A stretch of 64,000 nt of DNA, taken from the NCBI GenBank assembly GCA_946807835.1, contig OX327703.1:1309501-1373500 (forward strand), in the 5' to 3' direction. The notes beneath the pieces are model-generated. The model made no database searches. It was not told the origin of the DNA and saw only the letters and a program-made list of their open reading frames with translations. Numbering within the stretch: the first letter of the stretch is position 1; the number at the start of each line of letters is the position of its first letter. Source of the stretch: Ailanthus altissimus. Lineage: Eukaryota > Streptophyta > Magnoliopsida > Sapindales > Simaroubaceae. Shown piece by piece: positions 46,131 to 57,494 of this stretch. The translations under genes and the position numbers were made by a program.

Positions 46131-49110
46131 TTATAAAAGATATCGAGGCAACCTAAAAGGTATGGTCTGATACTTGAAAGTACCTCTGCGATTTTCTTAA
46201 TGGAAAAAAATGATTTTTTAACCTACAGAGAGGCAATATAAGATATTGATTTAGGAAAATAACAAGATGTCATAAAATTCGAAATTGACTCTATGCATCA
46301 AAACCAAGTCTGAGACTTGGTTGAGCTTCTCGAAGGAATAAGTCTTATCGGTTGTAAATGGGTTGACAAGAGAAAGCGTAGGCCCGATGGAAAGGTAGAG
46401 ACCTTCAAGGCCCGTCTGGTAGTAAAAGGTTATACTCAACGATCAAGGATCGATTTTTGCACCAGTTGCGATGTTTAAGTCATTAAGGATACTATTAGAA
46501 ATTTTTGCATACTATGACTTTAAAATTTGGCAGATGGATATAAAGACAACGTTCTTGAATTGATATCTTAAGGAGAAGATATTCTTGGAACAGGTTGAAG
46601 GTTTTGCATCTAGCCTTTCTTTTGGTCTTGTATGTGTTGTGTGATTTCTATAACACAAACTAACACAAGTGCACGTTATCGCAACAAGTAATATATGATA
46701 AGTAGAGTGTCGATCTCATGAGAAATTGTTATTACTACTTGCTAAGTACTAAAATTATGTTCTCCTATTCTTATTCAAGCTATTGGCAATTTAATGGTTT
46801 TGATATCTAAACTAACTAAATAAGAAATAATAATAATTACAAGAATTGAGCAAAGAGAACAAACGTGATAGTACAAATACTCAAATGCCTAGGATTACAA
46901 TAATCCCTCATTACTTCACTTGAATCCAACTACTCTCCTTAGAACTATCAATATGAATGTTAACCAAAAACTCTAATATCCTCACAAGCCTCTTTCGATG
47001 GTCAAGTGAGTATATCTCATTCAATCAATTATCTATATGTCTATGATAATCAGATTGGAATAAGATTCATTAAGTTCAAATTCTCTAAATGGTCATATAT
47101 GCCATATGAGTATATGTCTATCTCATATGGAACTCATGCTTTTACACAATGATCATACATCAATTTATCCATGGCCAACACAAAATTTCCTTTTTCAAGT
47201 TTATTAAGGTTCCCTAATTAATCTAATACATTGTCATGTAACTAGAAGCATTAAGTATAGAACAAATTGAACAATTCTATACCAATATGATAAATAAGGG
47301 AAAATAATCAATCCAAGCTATATATTGAGTTCACATTGTAATCCTAGCAATAAAACTTAGTTCATAATTGAAAACATAAGTTTAGAGCATCTAACAACAT
47401 CATTATACATGCTGGAATCAACAACAAATACGAAATTAAAGAGAATGAGAGATTTCCCTTAATGCAATGGTGATGTTCTTCCTCCAAAATGCAGAAATTC
47501 TTCTTCTTCCTTTTAATTTTTGCCTCTTGTTGTTGATTCTTGATTCTAAGACCCAAATGAAGTGTTTATTTTCGTGTTCTCTCTGCCCCCCTTTTCTTGG
47601 CTCAACAATGGGTGTTTATATAGGTTTAGGGTTTCAAAAAGAGGACAAAACTGCCCTTAAAGAGTGCCCAGAATTTAGTGCCGCGACACTTACTCTCTGG
47701 AAGTGGCGGCCCGACGCTCAAATCGAATGCCCTGGCATTGCACTATTTATGCACTATAGAAATTTCACTGTTCACTTGTACTGTTTATGTTTTGAGCATT
47801 TTAGTCCCTTTTCGGATTCTCATCTCAAATAGCTTCATTTGCATCCAGTTTCCAATATTTTTACTCCGATAGTACTTAAACCTATAAAACATCATTAATA
47901 TGTATAAATAGCCAAATTATTGGGATAAAGTGAACAAATATCAAGTTAGAAAGATAAAATAGTTTATACAATTACGCCTTATCAGTATGTAAACTGAAGA
48001 AGTCTATTTATGGACTTAAGCAGGCTTTTCGAAGCTAGAATCATTGTTTTGATGAGGTAATCAAAGGATTTAGTTTCATCAAAAATGAATAAGAGGCATG
48101 TGTGTATAAAAAGGTCAGTGGAAGCATGATTATCTTCTTAATCCTTTATGTGGATGACATACTAATCATTGGGAATGATATCAGTATGTTATAGTCAGTA
48201 AAAAGTTACCTTAGTAAGAATTTCTCGATGAAGGATTTAGGGGAGGCTTCCTGTATACTAGGAATAAAGCTTTATAGAGATAAAGCTAGGAGGCTAATAA
48301 GACTTTCCTAATCTTCATACATTGATAGTGTCTTAGAAAGGTACGGTTTTAGTAACTGTCAGACAGTTAATATACCTTTTAGATATGACATTCATCTTTC
48401 GAGGAAGACGTATCCTTAGAAGGAAGATGAAAGCATTAGGATGTCTAACATTTCTTATTCATCAGCTGTTGGAAGTTTGATGTATGCAATGATGTGTACA
48501 AGACCTAATATTAGTATTGTTGTAAGTGTTACGAGCTAGTACCAGTTTGATCTAAGTGAGAGCCATTGGATGGCAGTCAAACATATCCTTAAATACCTTA
48601 AGGGTACAAAGGACAAGTTTCTTACATATAGAGAAAATGACTTTCAAGTAAGAGGATACATTGATTCAGACTTCCAGTCTGATCTGGATGATAGAAAGTC
48701 CACATCTAGATATGTGTTTATTCTCAATGAGTTAAAAGTGTCAAACAGAGATCCATAACAGATTCTACTACTGAGGCAGAATACAATGCAGCTTCAGAAG
48801 CAGCAAAAGAAGCAGTGTGGATCAAAAGGTTTGTCGTAGAACTTGGTATAGTCTCAAGTTCAATAGATCCTATCCTATTATATTGCGACAACAATGGGGA
48901 CATTGCACAGGCGAAAGAGTCAGGAGCACACCAAAGATCTAAACATGTGGAATGAAAATGTCACATTGTTAGAGAGATATTGGCTCTATGAGATGTTTTA
49001 TTTTATAGAGTTGATTTTGTAAATAATATAGTGGACTCATTCACTAAGTCCTTAACTACAAAGGTGTTTGAGAAACACGTGGAGTCATTAGGTATTAGAT
49101 ACCACAACGT
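46131..49110 (+). pseudogene. copia-B reverse transcriptase and RNase H
   Basis: RT starts with residues such as GCKWVDKRKR and KARLVVKGYTQ in shifted frames near 46360-46440. It goes on to EKIFLEQVEGFASS, is cut by a solo LTR at 46635-47984, and resumes as VCKLKKSIYGLKQAF. The catalytic motif YVDD at 48147-48158 is intact. Next come FSMKDLGEASCILGIKLYRD, SAVGSLMYAMMCTRPNI, and RNase H with HILKYLKGTKDKFLTY, GYIDSDFQSDLDDRKSTS, then fragments of the EAEY and ADPxTK region to about 49080. The sequence TAGAGCATATGGGAGT before 49134 is a weak polypurine tract. Confidence 0.88.
46635..47984 (-). mobile_element. Solo LTR of Tat-like gypsy in copia-B RT
   Basis: It is flanked by perfect GTATG duplications (46630-46634, 47985-47989) and is 1350 bp long. 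On the minus strand it runs TGATAAGGCG to CACAACA. Removal rejoins the RT just before VCKLKKSIYG. It shares the GATCGACAC block near its end with the copies at 28669-32869 and 51394-52681. Frames at 47362-47872 are shadows. Confidence 0.93.
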
Positions 49111-49133
49111 ATGACACTAGAGCATATGGGAGT

Positions 49134-51184
49134 TATTGGGATTTGTGCTCATATACCATCCCAATTGAGTATTAATATTGTAATTTTTTTATTTATGCAA
49201 TAAATAAATATTTCATTAAATCACTAATCATTTTATTTGGTAAGATGCTTGTAATATTTCGGATAATATATTGATATGAAAGAGTTCAAATCAGGTCTAA
49301 AGAGTTAGAATATACTAACAATGATATAGTTGCAAGAGTTGCTAAAACATATCATTGTGTAAGTATATTCTCAAATTATATGTCCATGATCTATTTCCAC
49401 CGACGAAAGGTCTGTTGAGTGGAATTGATTAATATAGATCAATGTATATCCATATTTGGATAGTCCATATGGTTAATCTTAGTAAACTATGAGCTTAGTT
49501 GAAACTCAATAAATATACAGGTATTTAGTGAGGATTGGATACTGAATAAGACTCAATGAAGACCTTCAATAGATATCCAATAAAATCATCAATAGAGGGT
49601 CTTCTTGAGTTTAATAGTATTTGTGGTCCTTTGACCTTAGCACCGTAGTGGGATTGTAAGTGATCCATTATACTTAGGTACCATACATGTCAGAGACCTT
49701 TCACGGTCTGACCGCTGGGTGTCATTGGGTATGGTTTTATGCTTATGGAGTACGGTATATGTAGACATGATATCCGTTAGTTTATATGGGTGAGTAAAAT
49801 ATCCAGATGCGCTAAAGTTGTATTCAAGGAAGTATTATGGTCATAAGCATTAAACCCAGAAAAGAGTTTCCTGTGGGATAAATAATATTGCAAAAAAGTT
49901 TATGAATATTGTTTATTGGAATATGAATCAAAGAGATAGGTTTATGGTTGAGCAATAAGGGACTTGACGGTGTAGATCTATGTCTATGCTCTTTTAGGAT
50001 ATTAAAGATGAAGGGATTGTACGAATATGAATTAACCTCAACCTGCATGGTTTAACTCACTATTTTGTATTATCCATAACGTGTATGTGTGGGTATCAGT
50101 TATGGACTTACAAAAATGGTCCATGAGACAAAATGGGTGTGAACTTAGGGAGTCTCACTATATGATGTGTATGCATTGAGCATGTAGGTAGACATTGAAT
50201 TGAATTGTTCAATTCGGGAAGTTTTCAGAAAATATTTATTTATTTTAGGGTCTCTCGAGGAGTACCTAAGATTTAAGTGTTAAATCTAAGATTATGCCAA
50301 GTAAAACTTGACACTTTTATGTACTTAGTGTATGCCTTAAATTGTACTAATAATTTGTATGGGTACTAAATTGGGCATTGGTAGATATAGCTACCATTTA
50401 AATGAAATTATTATTATTTTATTTAAATTATATTAAATGGCCATTTACTTATTTCAAGATTTTTTGGGGAGTAGTTAAGGTTTAAGTGCTAAACCTAAGA
50501 CAGTGCCAAGTAAGACTTGACACTTCTATCTACTTAGTATATACTTTAAATTGTGCCAATAATTTATATAGATACTAAATTGGACATAAATAAAATTACA
50601 TTTAAGTAAAAAAATTATTATTTTATTTAAATTATATTAATTGGCTAAGGGGTGTAATTAAAAGTATACTTATAAAACAATTGATATGGCCGTGAAATCT
50701 TAATAGTTTAAAGTGGCAGTAACTTGAAATGTTCACCAAGATTCCTTTTATTTGGCCAATTTTTTAGCTTCACGTATCTTTTATATATACATGCTTAAGT
50801 GCCACTAATTCATCCTTTAAATTGCCAGCATCACTTTTGGTTGAATCACCATTTTGTAAAGCATGATAAGGATTTTTTTTTCTTGTCATGCTTCACATTA
50901 GCTAACATTTGTTGGCACATAATTGGTTCATAAGGTGGCAACAAATACTATATATACGGATGCTTATCTCATTCGAATGGTATGAATTCTAAGGGTTAAA
51001 AAAAAACACAGAAAGCAAAAATAGCTCGAGAGTAAGAAATAAGAAACAAGAGTTGTTTCAAATATTTCGAAATAGGAAGGTATTATTCTAGCTTAAGGAG
51101 CCCACCACATCTCCAACTAGAATTGTTCAAAGCACGTTTCGAAGTGAGTCCCCTAATCTCATTAGTGTAATAAGATTATTTTAA
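49134..51184 (+). mobile_element. 3' LTR of copia-B, truncated
   Basis: It begins TATTGGGATTTGTGCTC, the first G of TG being mutated, and follows the 5' LTR to the TAATAAGATTATTTTAA block at 51184. The last part of the LTR is missing; sequence from 51185 belongs to another element. Confidence 0.92.
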
Positions 51185-52681
51185 ACGATATGAGGATTGT
51201 TAAAAGTTGTTTATTGATCTCTGAAGAGCCTTATGCTATTTGTTTTTTTGCAACATTTGAGACAAGGATATTGATCATCTAATCAATTGAAGCTTGTTTT
51301 TAGTTTTTAGTTTTTATTTAGAGTTATGAATAAATTATGAATGCTTTTCTTTATTTTACTCGAGGATGAATAAAGTCTTAAGTTTGGGGTATTTGATAAG
51401 GGTTAATTAAGTTTAATATTTCTATCTTTCAAACTTAATATTTATTCATAGAAATTGCAATCATTTAGCGTTTTATATATTTTATTATTACTTTTGCTAC
51501 AGTGAATTGCTATAGTACCTAGCTACGATGGTATGCTACAGTGCTTAGTGCCCAAAAACAAGCGCCGCGGCCCTTGTAATAATATCTACAGAGCCACAAC
51601 GCTTATAATTCAGCACCGTGTATGCGTAAATAATACCGTGGGAATAGTAGCTATGAACAATATTTTTTGCTATAGTAACTCATAACACAGTAATCCTAAT
51701 ATGACTTTTATTTGATATTTAACCCTAATTTAAGGATATAAACCTATAAATAGAATGCCAAAAATCCTAATTAAGAGGGGGATGAGAGAAAAGAAGAATC
51801 AAGAGGAGAGAGAAAGAGCAATTTGTGGAGAATCAAAAAGACTAGAAGATTGAAAGCTGTAGAAAAGTTAGTTATATCTTTTTAACTTTTTATCTTTCTA
51901 GTTTTATATTATTTTCATTGTATTATTCTTTATAAGCTCTAAAATGTTTTGTTTCATCATGATCTAAGTTTTTTATTTCTAAGGTTAGACTTTTGAACCT
52001 AAGTATGTAGTTGAATGTTATTACTTCTTAGTTTATAAACTTAATATATATATAATTGATTCATTCTATCTTGTGTTTATTACTTTCATTATATCTGGCT
52101 AATATTTAGACTGATTAAGGAACCATGAAGAGCTTGACAAAGGGATTCATGTGTTTAGCCTAAGATAGATTGATACATGATCATAGGGTAATAACTATGA
52201 GTTCCATATAAGATAGACATATACCTAGGTGGCATGTAGGGAATAATTTAGACTTTTTCTTAATGAATTACATTTTGATTTAATTATCATAGACATATAA
52301 GTGATTGTTAGAATGCGTAATATAGTCAGTCGACCATTGACAGAAGCTTGTGATAAGATTAGTGTCTAAGCCAACAATTGGTATTAACAAATTAACTAAA
52401 CGGTTAGTAAATTCAATGAAATATTAAGGGGCAAGGCAAAACCCTAGATTATCTTTATTTTTTAATTCTACCATTTGATTTTGTTTAGTTTAATTGATAG
52501 AGTTAGATTAGTTAATTAAATTTCAGATTGTGATTTTCTAAATAAAAGTTAAATAGGTACAGTTTTAGTACTTGATTTATAGAATTAGATCACATAGTCC
52601 TTGTGAGATCGATACTTAGACTTAAAATCTTATATTATTTGATACAATAGTATGCATTTGCACTAGGCTAGTATAGCATCA
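51185..52681 (+). mobile_element. 3' end and LTR of a Tat-like gypsy element
   Basis: 51394-52681 is an LTR running TGATAAGGGTTAATT to TAGCATCA. Directly before it lies TCTTAAGTTTGGGGTATT, the AAGTTTGGGG-type polypurine tract characteristic of the 3' end of Tat/Athila gypsy internal regions. 51185-51393 is therefore the last part of the internal region, without coding. Its left end cuts the copia-B 3' LTR. No 5' LTR or target duplication is visible, so it is a fragment. It contains GAGATCGATACTT near 52605, matching the other two copies. Confidence 0.83.
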
Positions 52682-52815
52682 ATCAGATAACTTGTGCTTG
52701 CGCTTAGCTATTAAAACATACATTTATGTTGAACAGAGCTACCATTAGTATTGAAGAAGACTTGTAAAGATAAAAACTCTTTTCCATTGTCAAAACAAAA
52801 GGCTTTTATCCCATA

Positions 52816-52906
52816 ATGGAATTAAGTTTGGACCTATAAAGAAAAAGACTTAATTAGTGATAATGGAATTAAGTTTGGACCCATAAAGAAAATGACTTAA
52901 TTAGTG
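52816..52906. repeat. Tandem duplication of about 45 bp
   Basis: The phrase AATGGAATTAAGTTTGGACC, then TATAAAGAAAA and GACTTAATTAGTGA, occurs at 52816 and again at 52862 with two or three differences. Confidence 0.88.
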
Positions 52907-53400
52907 ATTGAGTTTCAGATTTAAAACTCGTCAAATGTATGCAAGTGTAATGAAAATAATCATCAATAATGGATAAGAAATAACGAGCTCTCATATGAAA
53001 AGTAATTTGATGAGGTCTCAAAATATCATAATGGATTAAATTAAAAGGTGCACTGGTACATATAGAACTACTAGGAAAAGATAAATGAGTTTGTTTAGCT
53101 GAAGGAAAAACACCACAAAATAAAAGCAGAATCAAATGAGTTTTTTGGATTGGTCTTATAGAGTACCTGAATGGGTGCAATGAGGGATGGCCTAATCTTT
53201 GATGCCAAATATGTGATTTGCACTGGATCTGTTATGTGATTGATGGTGTTTGGCTTTAAGATAGTATAAACCATTAAGCTGCTTGTCCAGGCCAATCATC
53301 TTCTTTATAGCCATGTTATACTGTAGCCTAATGCTCGAGTACATTTACCAAGTGATAGCAAATTAAGGTTACAAATAAAAAAAGAAAACTACAATGGGGA
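52880..53400 (-). pseudogene. copia integrase fragment
   Basis: On the minus strand: FNLLSLGK-like residues near 53370 (end of protease), KKMIGLDKQLNGLYYLK, an HRRLGH-type region lost to shifts, AKQTHLSFPSSS, FNLIHYDILRPHQ and ARYFLSIIDDYFHYTCIHL, which include the first catalytic integrase Asp, then KSETQSLIKSF. It begins about where the plus-strand copia-A fragment (ending near 3480) stops in the protein. It may thus be the continuation of copia-A, but family identity is not proven. Confidence 0.8.
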
Positions 53401-53439
53401 CTTCATATAATATAAGCCATAAAAGAAATAAAATCTTGT

Positions 53440-53765
53440 CATTACTTGTTTCTTCTATAAAAAAGCTAGTCATGTGAAGAAAAATTGTCCCAAGTACATT
53501 AAATTGCGTGTTAAGAAAGGTACACTTTTCAACTTTGTTTATTTAGAAGTTAATTTAACTTTTATACCTAAACACACTTGGTGGGTAAATACAGGTATAA
53601 CTACTCATATAAGTGTGTTTATGCAAGGTTGTCTTAGGAGTCAATTTTCAATTGATGCTGAAAGATGCATTTAAGTGGGAAATAATAATGTAGCTCTTCT
53701 AGAGGCTATAGGATTGTTAATACATATATACATGTTTTGAATATCTTTTCGATATGGTTATTTAA
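53440..53765 (+). pseudogene. copia gag-protease fragment (zinc knuckle and active site)
   Basis: The frame reads TCFFYKKASHVKKNCPKY at 53444-53497, a CCHC knuckle whose second Cys has become Tyr. Then KKGTLFNFVYLEVNL and HTWWVNTGITTHIS follow, where the catalytic Asp of the DTG/DSG protease site has become Asn. A stop follows at about 53671, then VGNNNVALLEAIG. The motif order and wording match the copia lineage of the minus-strand RT/integrase fragments nearby and at 23-26 kb, though the strand is opposite. Confidence 0.82.
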
Positions 53766-53778
53766 GGTAGAGATATTA

Positions 53779-54036
53779 TATGTATGTATTTTTCTTGATT
53801 TTGTTAAGGAAAAATATTAAGTTTATAATTTTAATTGTGATTTGAGGTTCAAATATGGTCGAAGGTCATTGATTTAAAGGATTAAGGATGAAAAACATCA
53901 AAATTCAGTTTCAATTTGGTGTTTTCATCCTTAATTCTTCAAATCAATGACCTCTGAATACATTTGAACCTTAAATTACAATGAAAAATATAAACTTAAT
54001 ATTTTTTCTCAACAAAATCAAGAAAAATACATAAAT
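53779..54036. repeat. Long inverted repeat (arms about 125 bp)
   Basis: 53779-53904 and 53909-54036 are reverse complements with roughly one change in ten. The centre is near AATTCAGTTTCAATT, so a transcript would fold into a nearly continuous hairpin. The right arm matches 5055-5190 of repeat R in the same orientation. A second inverted copy of one R block thus lies next to the first. Confidence 0.9.
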
Positions 54037-54039
54037 ATA

Positions 54040-55850
54040 ATATCTCTGTAAATGTCATATAACCCTTTTGGTTGCTTTCTAATGATCCACCCTAAGGTTA
54101 CTTAAATATTTGCCTAGCATTTCAATAATGCATGTAATATTTGGACACGTATATTCTTGAACATACATAAGACTCTCTATTACATATGCTTAAGGAAATT
54201 GTCATATCTCTTTATATTAAATATCATTCTTGGGGCACGAACTGATATTAAACATATCACCCTTAGCAATAGGCGTATCTTCTGGAGTACAACTCTTTAT
54301 GCTATACCTACTAAGCACATTTTCAATATAGTTCTTTTGTGATTAACTCATGATACCTTAAGTGTGATCTTGATGTATCTAAATTCCTAATACAAAAGAT
54401 GCATTCCCTAGATCTTTCATTTTAAAATTTCTTTATAGAAATCTCTTAGTTTCTTACAATAGGACTATATCCCTACTAGCTAGTAGTATGCTATTGACAT
54501 ATGAAATCGGGATGATAAACTTACTTCCACCGAACTTGTGATATATGTATTCACTAAATGTATTTTTCTCAAAACTAAATGAGGTAATCACTTGATGAAA
54601 CTTATGATACCATTGATAGGATGCTTGCTTGAAACTGCAGATGGACTTTTTTAATTTGCAGACCATATTCTTTTGATCTCCAGACACATAGTTTTCTGGC
54701 TGCATACCCTATATAATTCCCTTAATATCACATTGAGAATACAATATTAACATTCATATGATGTAGCTCCAAATCAAAATGAGCTATAAGCGCTATGATG
54801 ATTCTAAAAGAGTATTTCGTTGATGCTGGAAAAACAAAGTCTCTTTTTTAATCATTGCATTCCTTTTGAGTGAAATTCTTAGTAATGAGACATGTTTTAT
54901 ATCTTTATATGTTGCCTTTTGAATCCCTAATGGTCTTAAATATTCATTTGCAACCAATGAGTTTCGTACCTTTATGCAACTCGATAAGATTTCAAATATT
55001 GTTGCCTCTTATAGATTTCGTCTCATCCTTTATGGCCTTAATTTACTTATGAGAACTTTGTTTGGCTTGACCAAAATTGATTGAATCATTTCTTATTCCT
55101 ATATCAAACTCATGTTCTTAGAGATAGACGAAAAAATTATTTGAAATTGTACTTCTTCTTTGTTTAGTAGATATTCTCAATAGCACTTGTTCTTGAAGTT
55201 GTTGATGTTACTCTTGATGAAAAGGAGCAAGTTCTTTATTTCATATTGGAAGCTCTGTATATTGTCTTGTATTTCTGGATCTGCTTCTTGAATAATGTTA
55301 GTAAAATAAGTCTGATCATTTTCAATAGCAGTTGTAGGAAGATAAATAAATTCATCTTTAAAGACAATATCCTTAATATACATTATCTCCCCCTAAACTC
55401 AACATCCTAAAAAAATTTAGTATTCTTATCTCGAAAAAGGATTTACTTGAGGGATCATAAAACTTGAAACCCTTCAATCTTTTAAAATATCCAAAGAGAA
55501 ATAGCAGTTAATTATTCTTAAGTCCAGTTTCTTTTTATTAGGCCTATATGGCCTAACCTTAACTAAATAACCCCAGACATGCAAGTGCCTAATACTAGGC
55601 TTTTTGCTAGTCCACAACTCATATGAGGTTTTAGATACTACTTTTCTTGAAACTCTATTAATGATATAAACTACAATCTTTAGTGCTTTACCCTAGGGCG
55701 ATTCAAGTGAAGAATAATGATTAATTATGCTTCTCATTTTTTTTTAAGTTTTCAATTTCGTCTCTTAATAATACTATTTATACTTGATTTCTCAATTATT
55801 GTATATTATGGGATGAAGCCATATTCTTCTAAGAATTTAGCCATAAAAAC
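54040..55850 (-). pseudogene. copia-C-type integrase and RT fragment
   Basis: It runs parallel to 23570-25900 in order and wording on the minus strand. The integrase tail lies around 55850-55560. The linker contains QSFQYEIKNLLL (55177-55383). RT shows ENYVSGDQKNMVCKLKKSICSFKQASYQWYHKFHQVITSFSFEKN (54705-54571), then ISYVNSILLASRD where the catalytic YVDD has become YVNS. RNase H is absent. No LTRs flank it directly: repeat R blocks lie on both sides. It is a dead fragment, probably of the same lineage as the copy at 21935-33849. Confidence 0.85.
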
Positions 55851-55859
55851 ATAATAGAC

Positions 55860-56243
55860 AATGTTCAATTTGGTGTTTTGCGTGTTCTTTCTTTAACAAT
55901 TTAGAATTTCTTTTTCCTAATTTTTTATTTATATTTATTATTAATTTAAAAAAAGGAAAGAAAGAAGCTGGGACGCGTACAATAAGTGACAAAAGAAAGG
56001 AATATGATTTTGTTTGGTAAATATCAAATACGCCCCTTTTAGTTTTACTTAATTATATTTTAACCACAAACATTTAGAAAATTTGTAAATAGGCCTTATA
56101 ATAATGGCCATTATACTCTTCAAGTTCTAATCACCATGGATTCCTCAAGTATTTTTTCTCAACATTTATCCTAATAATTAGACATGATAGATCTTGAGTT
56201 ATATTCATATGGATATGAATTCAATATTTAGTTATGTCTAACA
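55860..56243. repeat. Repeat R blocks, right-hand copy
   Basis: 55860-56110 is the reverse complement of 4800-5055 (AATAGGCC, TTAATTATATTTTAACCA and GGTAAATATCAAATACG blocks). 56110-56243 repeats 5280-5414 in direct orientation, ending GTTATGTCTAACA. The opposite relative orientation of the two blocks here compared with 4700-5414 is what an inversion with an end inside R would leave. Confidence 0.78.
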
Positions 56244-56245
56244 AG

Positions 56246-56257
56246 TGGTATAAGAGC
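56246..56257 (+). promoter_or_regulatory. Mutated primer-binding site after R end
   Basis: TGGTATAAGAGC differs by one base from the initiator Met tRNA site and lies two bases after TCTAACA, the spacing usual in copia elements. This suggests that the R end is a copia LTR end. Confidence 0.6.
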
Positions 56258-56274
56258 AAAAATTATGTTAAATT

Positions 56275-57394
56275 ATAACAGGGGACAAATGAGGTAATGA
56301 CTATGTTGCTGTGTTACGAGAAGTTGCCGAAATTATGTTTTGAATGTGGCTATTTTGGCTATCCCACAAGAGATTGCCAGGTGGGTGATGGAAGAAAAGA
56401 ATCAACCAATTTCTAGCTTTTATTGTGATTGAATTTATGCAAATCCACCATTAAGGGTAGATTTAACTTTGAGTAAACGACAAAAGGATGAGATTGAACG
56501 ACCTTATAAATCTCCTCCAAATGGAAAGAGAAAAGCATCATTGTCAAAGTGGAGTAAGTGATGAAGTAATGTTTGGGAGACCTTCAAGTCTAGTCTCTAG
56601 GGAATCTGAGGAAGATAGGGAAATATTAATGGGCAGCCGAATAACAAATATTTTGGGAACATCACATGACACTATAAATGATGCTAAGGGGGAGACGTAT
56701 TGGGAAAGGACCAATAATGGTGGGGAGGAAGGAGAGTTCGAGGCTTCACATCTCCAGACACCCCTTGTACTGAAGTACTAGTGGGCATACTACTCAGGCT
56801 TGGGAGAATGCAAGGAAAGATACTACCAGAAACACTATTGAGGTAGGGGATGTTAATGGTCTAACTGATAATTCGAGTATAGGGGAAACCAACTTAGACA
56901 AAAGAGAACTTCATTAGGTTTTGAACAGTAATGCGACTGAGGTTTTAAGGATAAGCCCATTTATAGGTATACTATCTATAAAGAACATAACTTTAAGAGG
57001 TACGACTAAGGAACATCAAATGCCTTTTATGGATAATGGTCTTATGGGACAAAGTATATGGGCCTCAGGGCATTTTAGTTTCTAGCATAAGAGGTAGATG
57101 TTCAAATATATGGAATGAGGAAACCTCTCAAGAAATTCAACTCAAAAAATTGTAGTTCGTTCTAACTAAGAAGTGTAAAATATTGACTAAGGGCAGTTCG
57201 GGTACCATCTCTTTAAATTTGGGGAAGGTAATTTCTAAGTGGAAGACCACGAAAAGAAAGATATTGGACCATGATTTTGGAGAGCATGTTGAAAGTCTGA
57301 AATCTATTTCAACTAAGTTAATAGATGAGGAACACCAGCTAGATATAAATATTTTAGCGACGGTGCCCGCTGAAGAGCAGGGCTGCCAACAGAC
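56275..57394 (+). pseudogene. LINE ORF1 C-terminal part with zinc knuckle
   Basis: The frame gives NEVMTMLLCYEKLPKLCFECGYFGYPTRDC (knuckle 56336-56377). This is the DUF4283-associated knuckle of plant LINE ORF1, with the usual His replaced by Tyr. The low-complexity C-terminal region follows in pieces: residues from 56488 rich in Glu, Asn and Ser; and 57183-57398 with KWKTTKRKILDHDFGEH. The DUF4283 domain itself is absent upstream; R abuts at 56243. The missing part lies at 5415-5739 plus 19949-20195 on the minus strand, ending almost exactly where this begins. Confidence 0.85.
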
Positions 57395-57494
57395 ATGAAG
57401 ATCTTAAGCTAGAATGCCCCAAGCATGGGTAATCCCTGATCATTCAATACTGTATACGATAAAGTGTAGGAATATTGCCCAAGCTTGGTCTTTA
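57395..57494 (+). pseudogene. LINE ORF2 start (endonuclease), cut by gypsy-G
   Basis: From the ATG at 57395 the frame reads MKILS, a stop in place of the usual Trp, NAPSMGNP, then EYCPSLVF. This is the universal N-terminus of the plant LINE APE-type endonuclease, including the catalytic Asn. It breaks at the gypsy-G LTR start. The ORF1-to-ORF2 order proves that the 56.3-57.5 kb region is a LINE. Confidence 0.88.

Larger units (their letters stand above)
40721..51184 (+). mobile_element. copia-B element with LTRs of about 2.1 kb
   Basis: LTRs at 40721-42861 and 49134-51184 flank PBS, gag, protease, integrase, RT and RNase H in copia order. The internal region is about 6.27 kb including a 1.35-kb solo LTR in the RT. 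LTRs over 2 kb are long for copia. The 3' LTR lacks its last roughly 85 bp, cut by a Tat-like gypsy fragment, so the right target duplication is gone. A solo LTR of the same family is at 10043-17568. Both LTRs share an internal duplication of about 200 bp but differ by many substitutions and by a segment at 50885-50960 present only in the 3' LTR. That indicates an old insertion. Confidence 0.93.

Noticed and set aside
47362..47872. Frames of 64 to 121 residues, including a Cys/Leu-rich one
   Set aside because: All lie inside the solo LTR at 46635-47984, which is non-coding.
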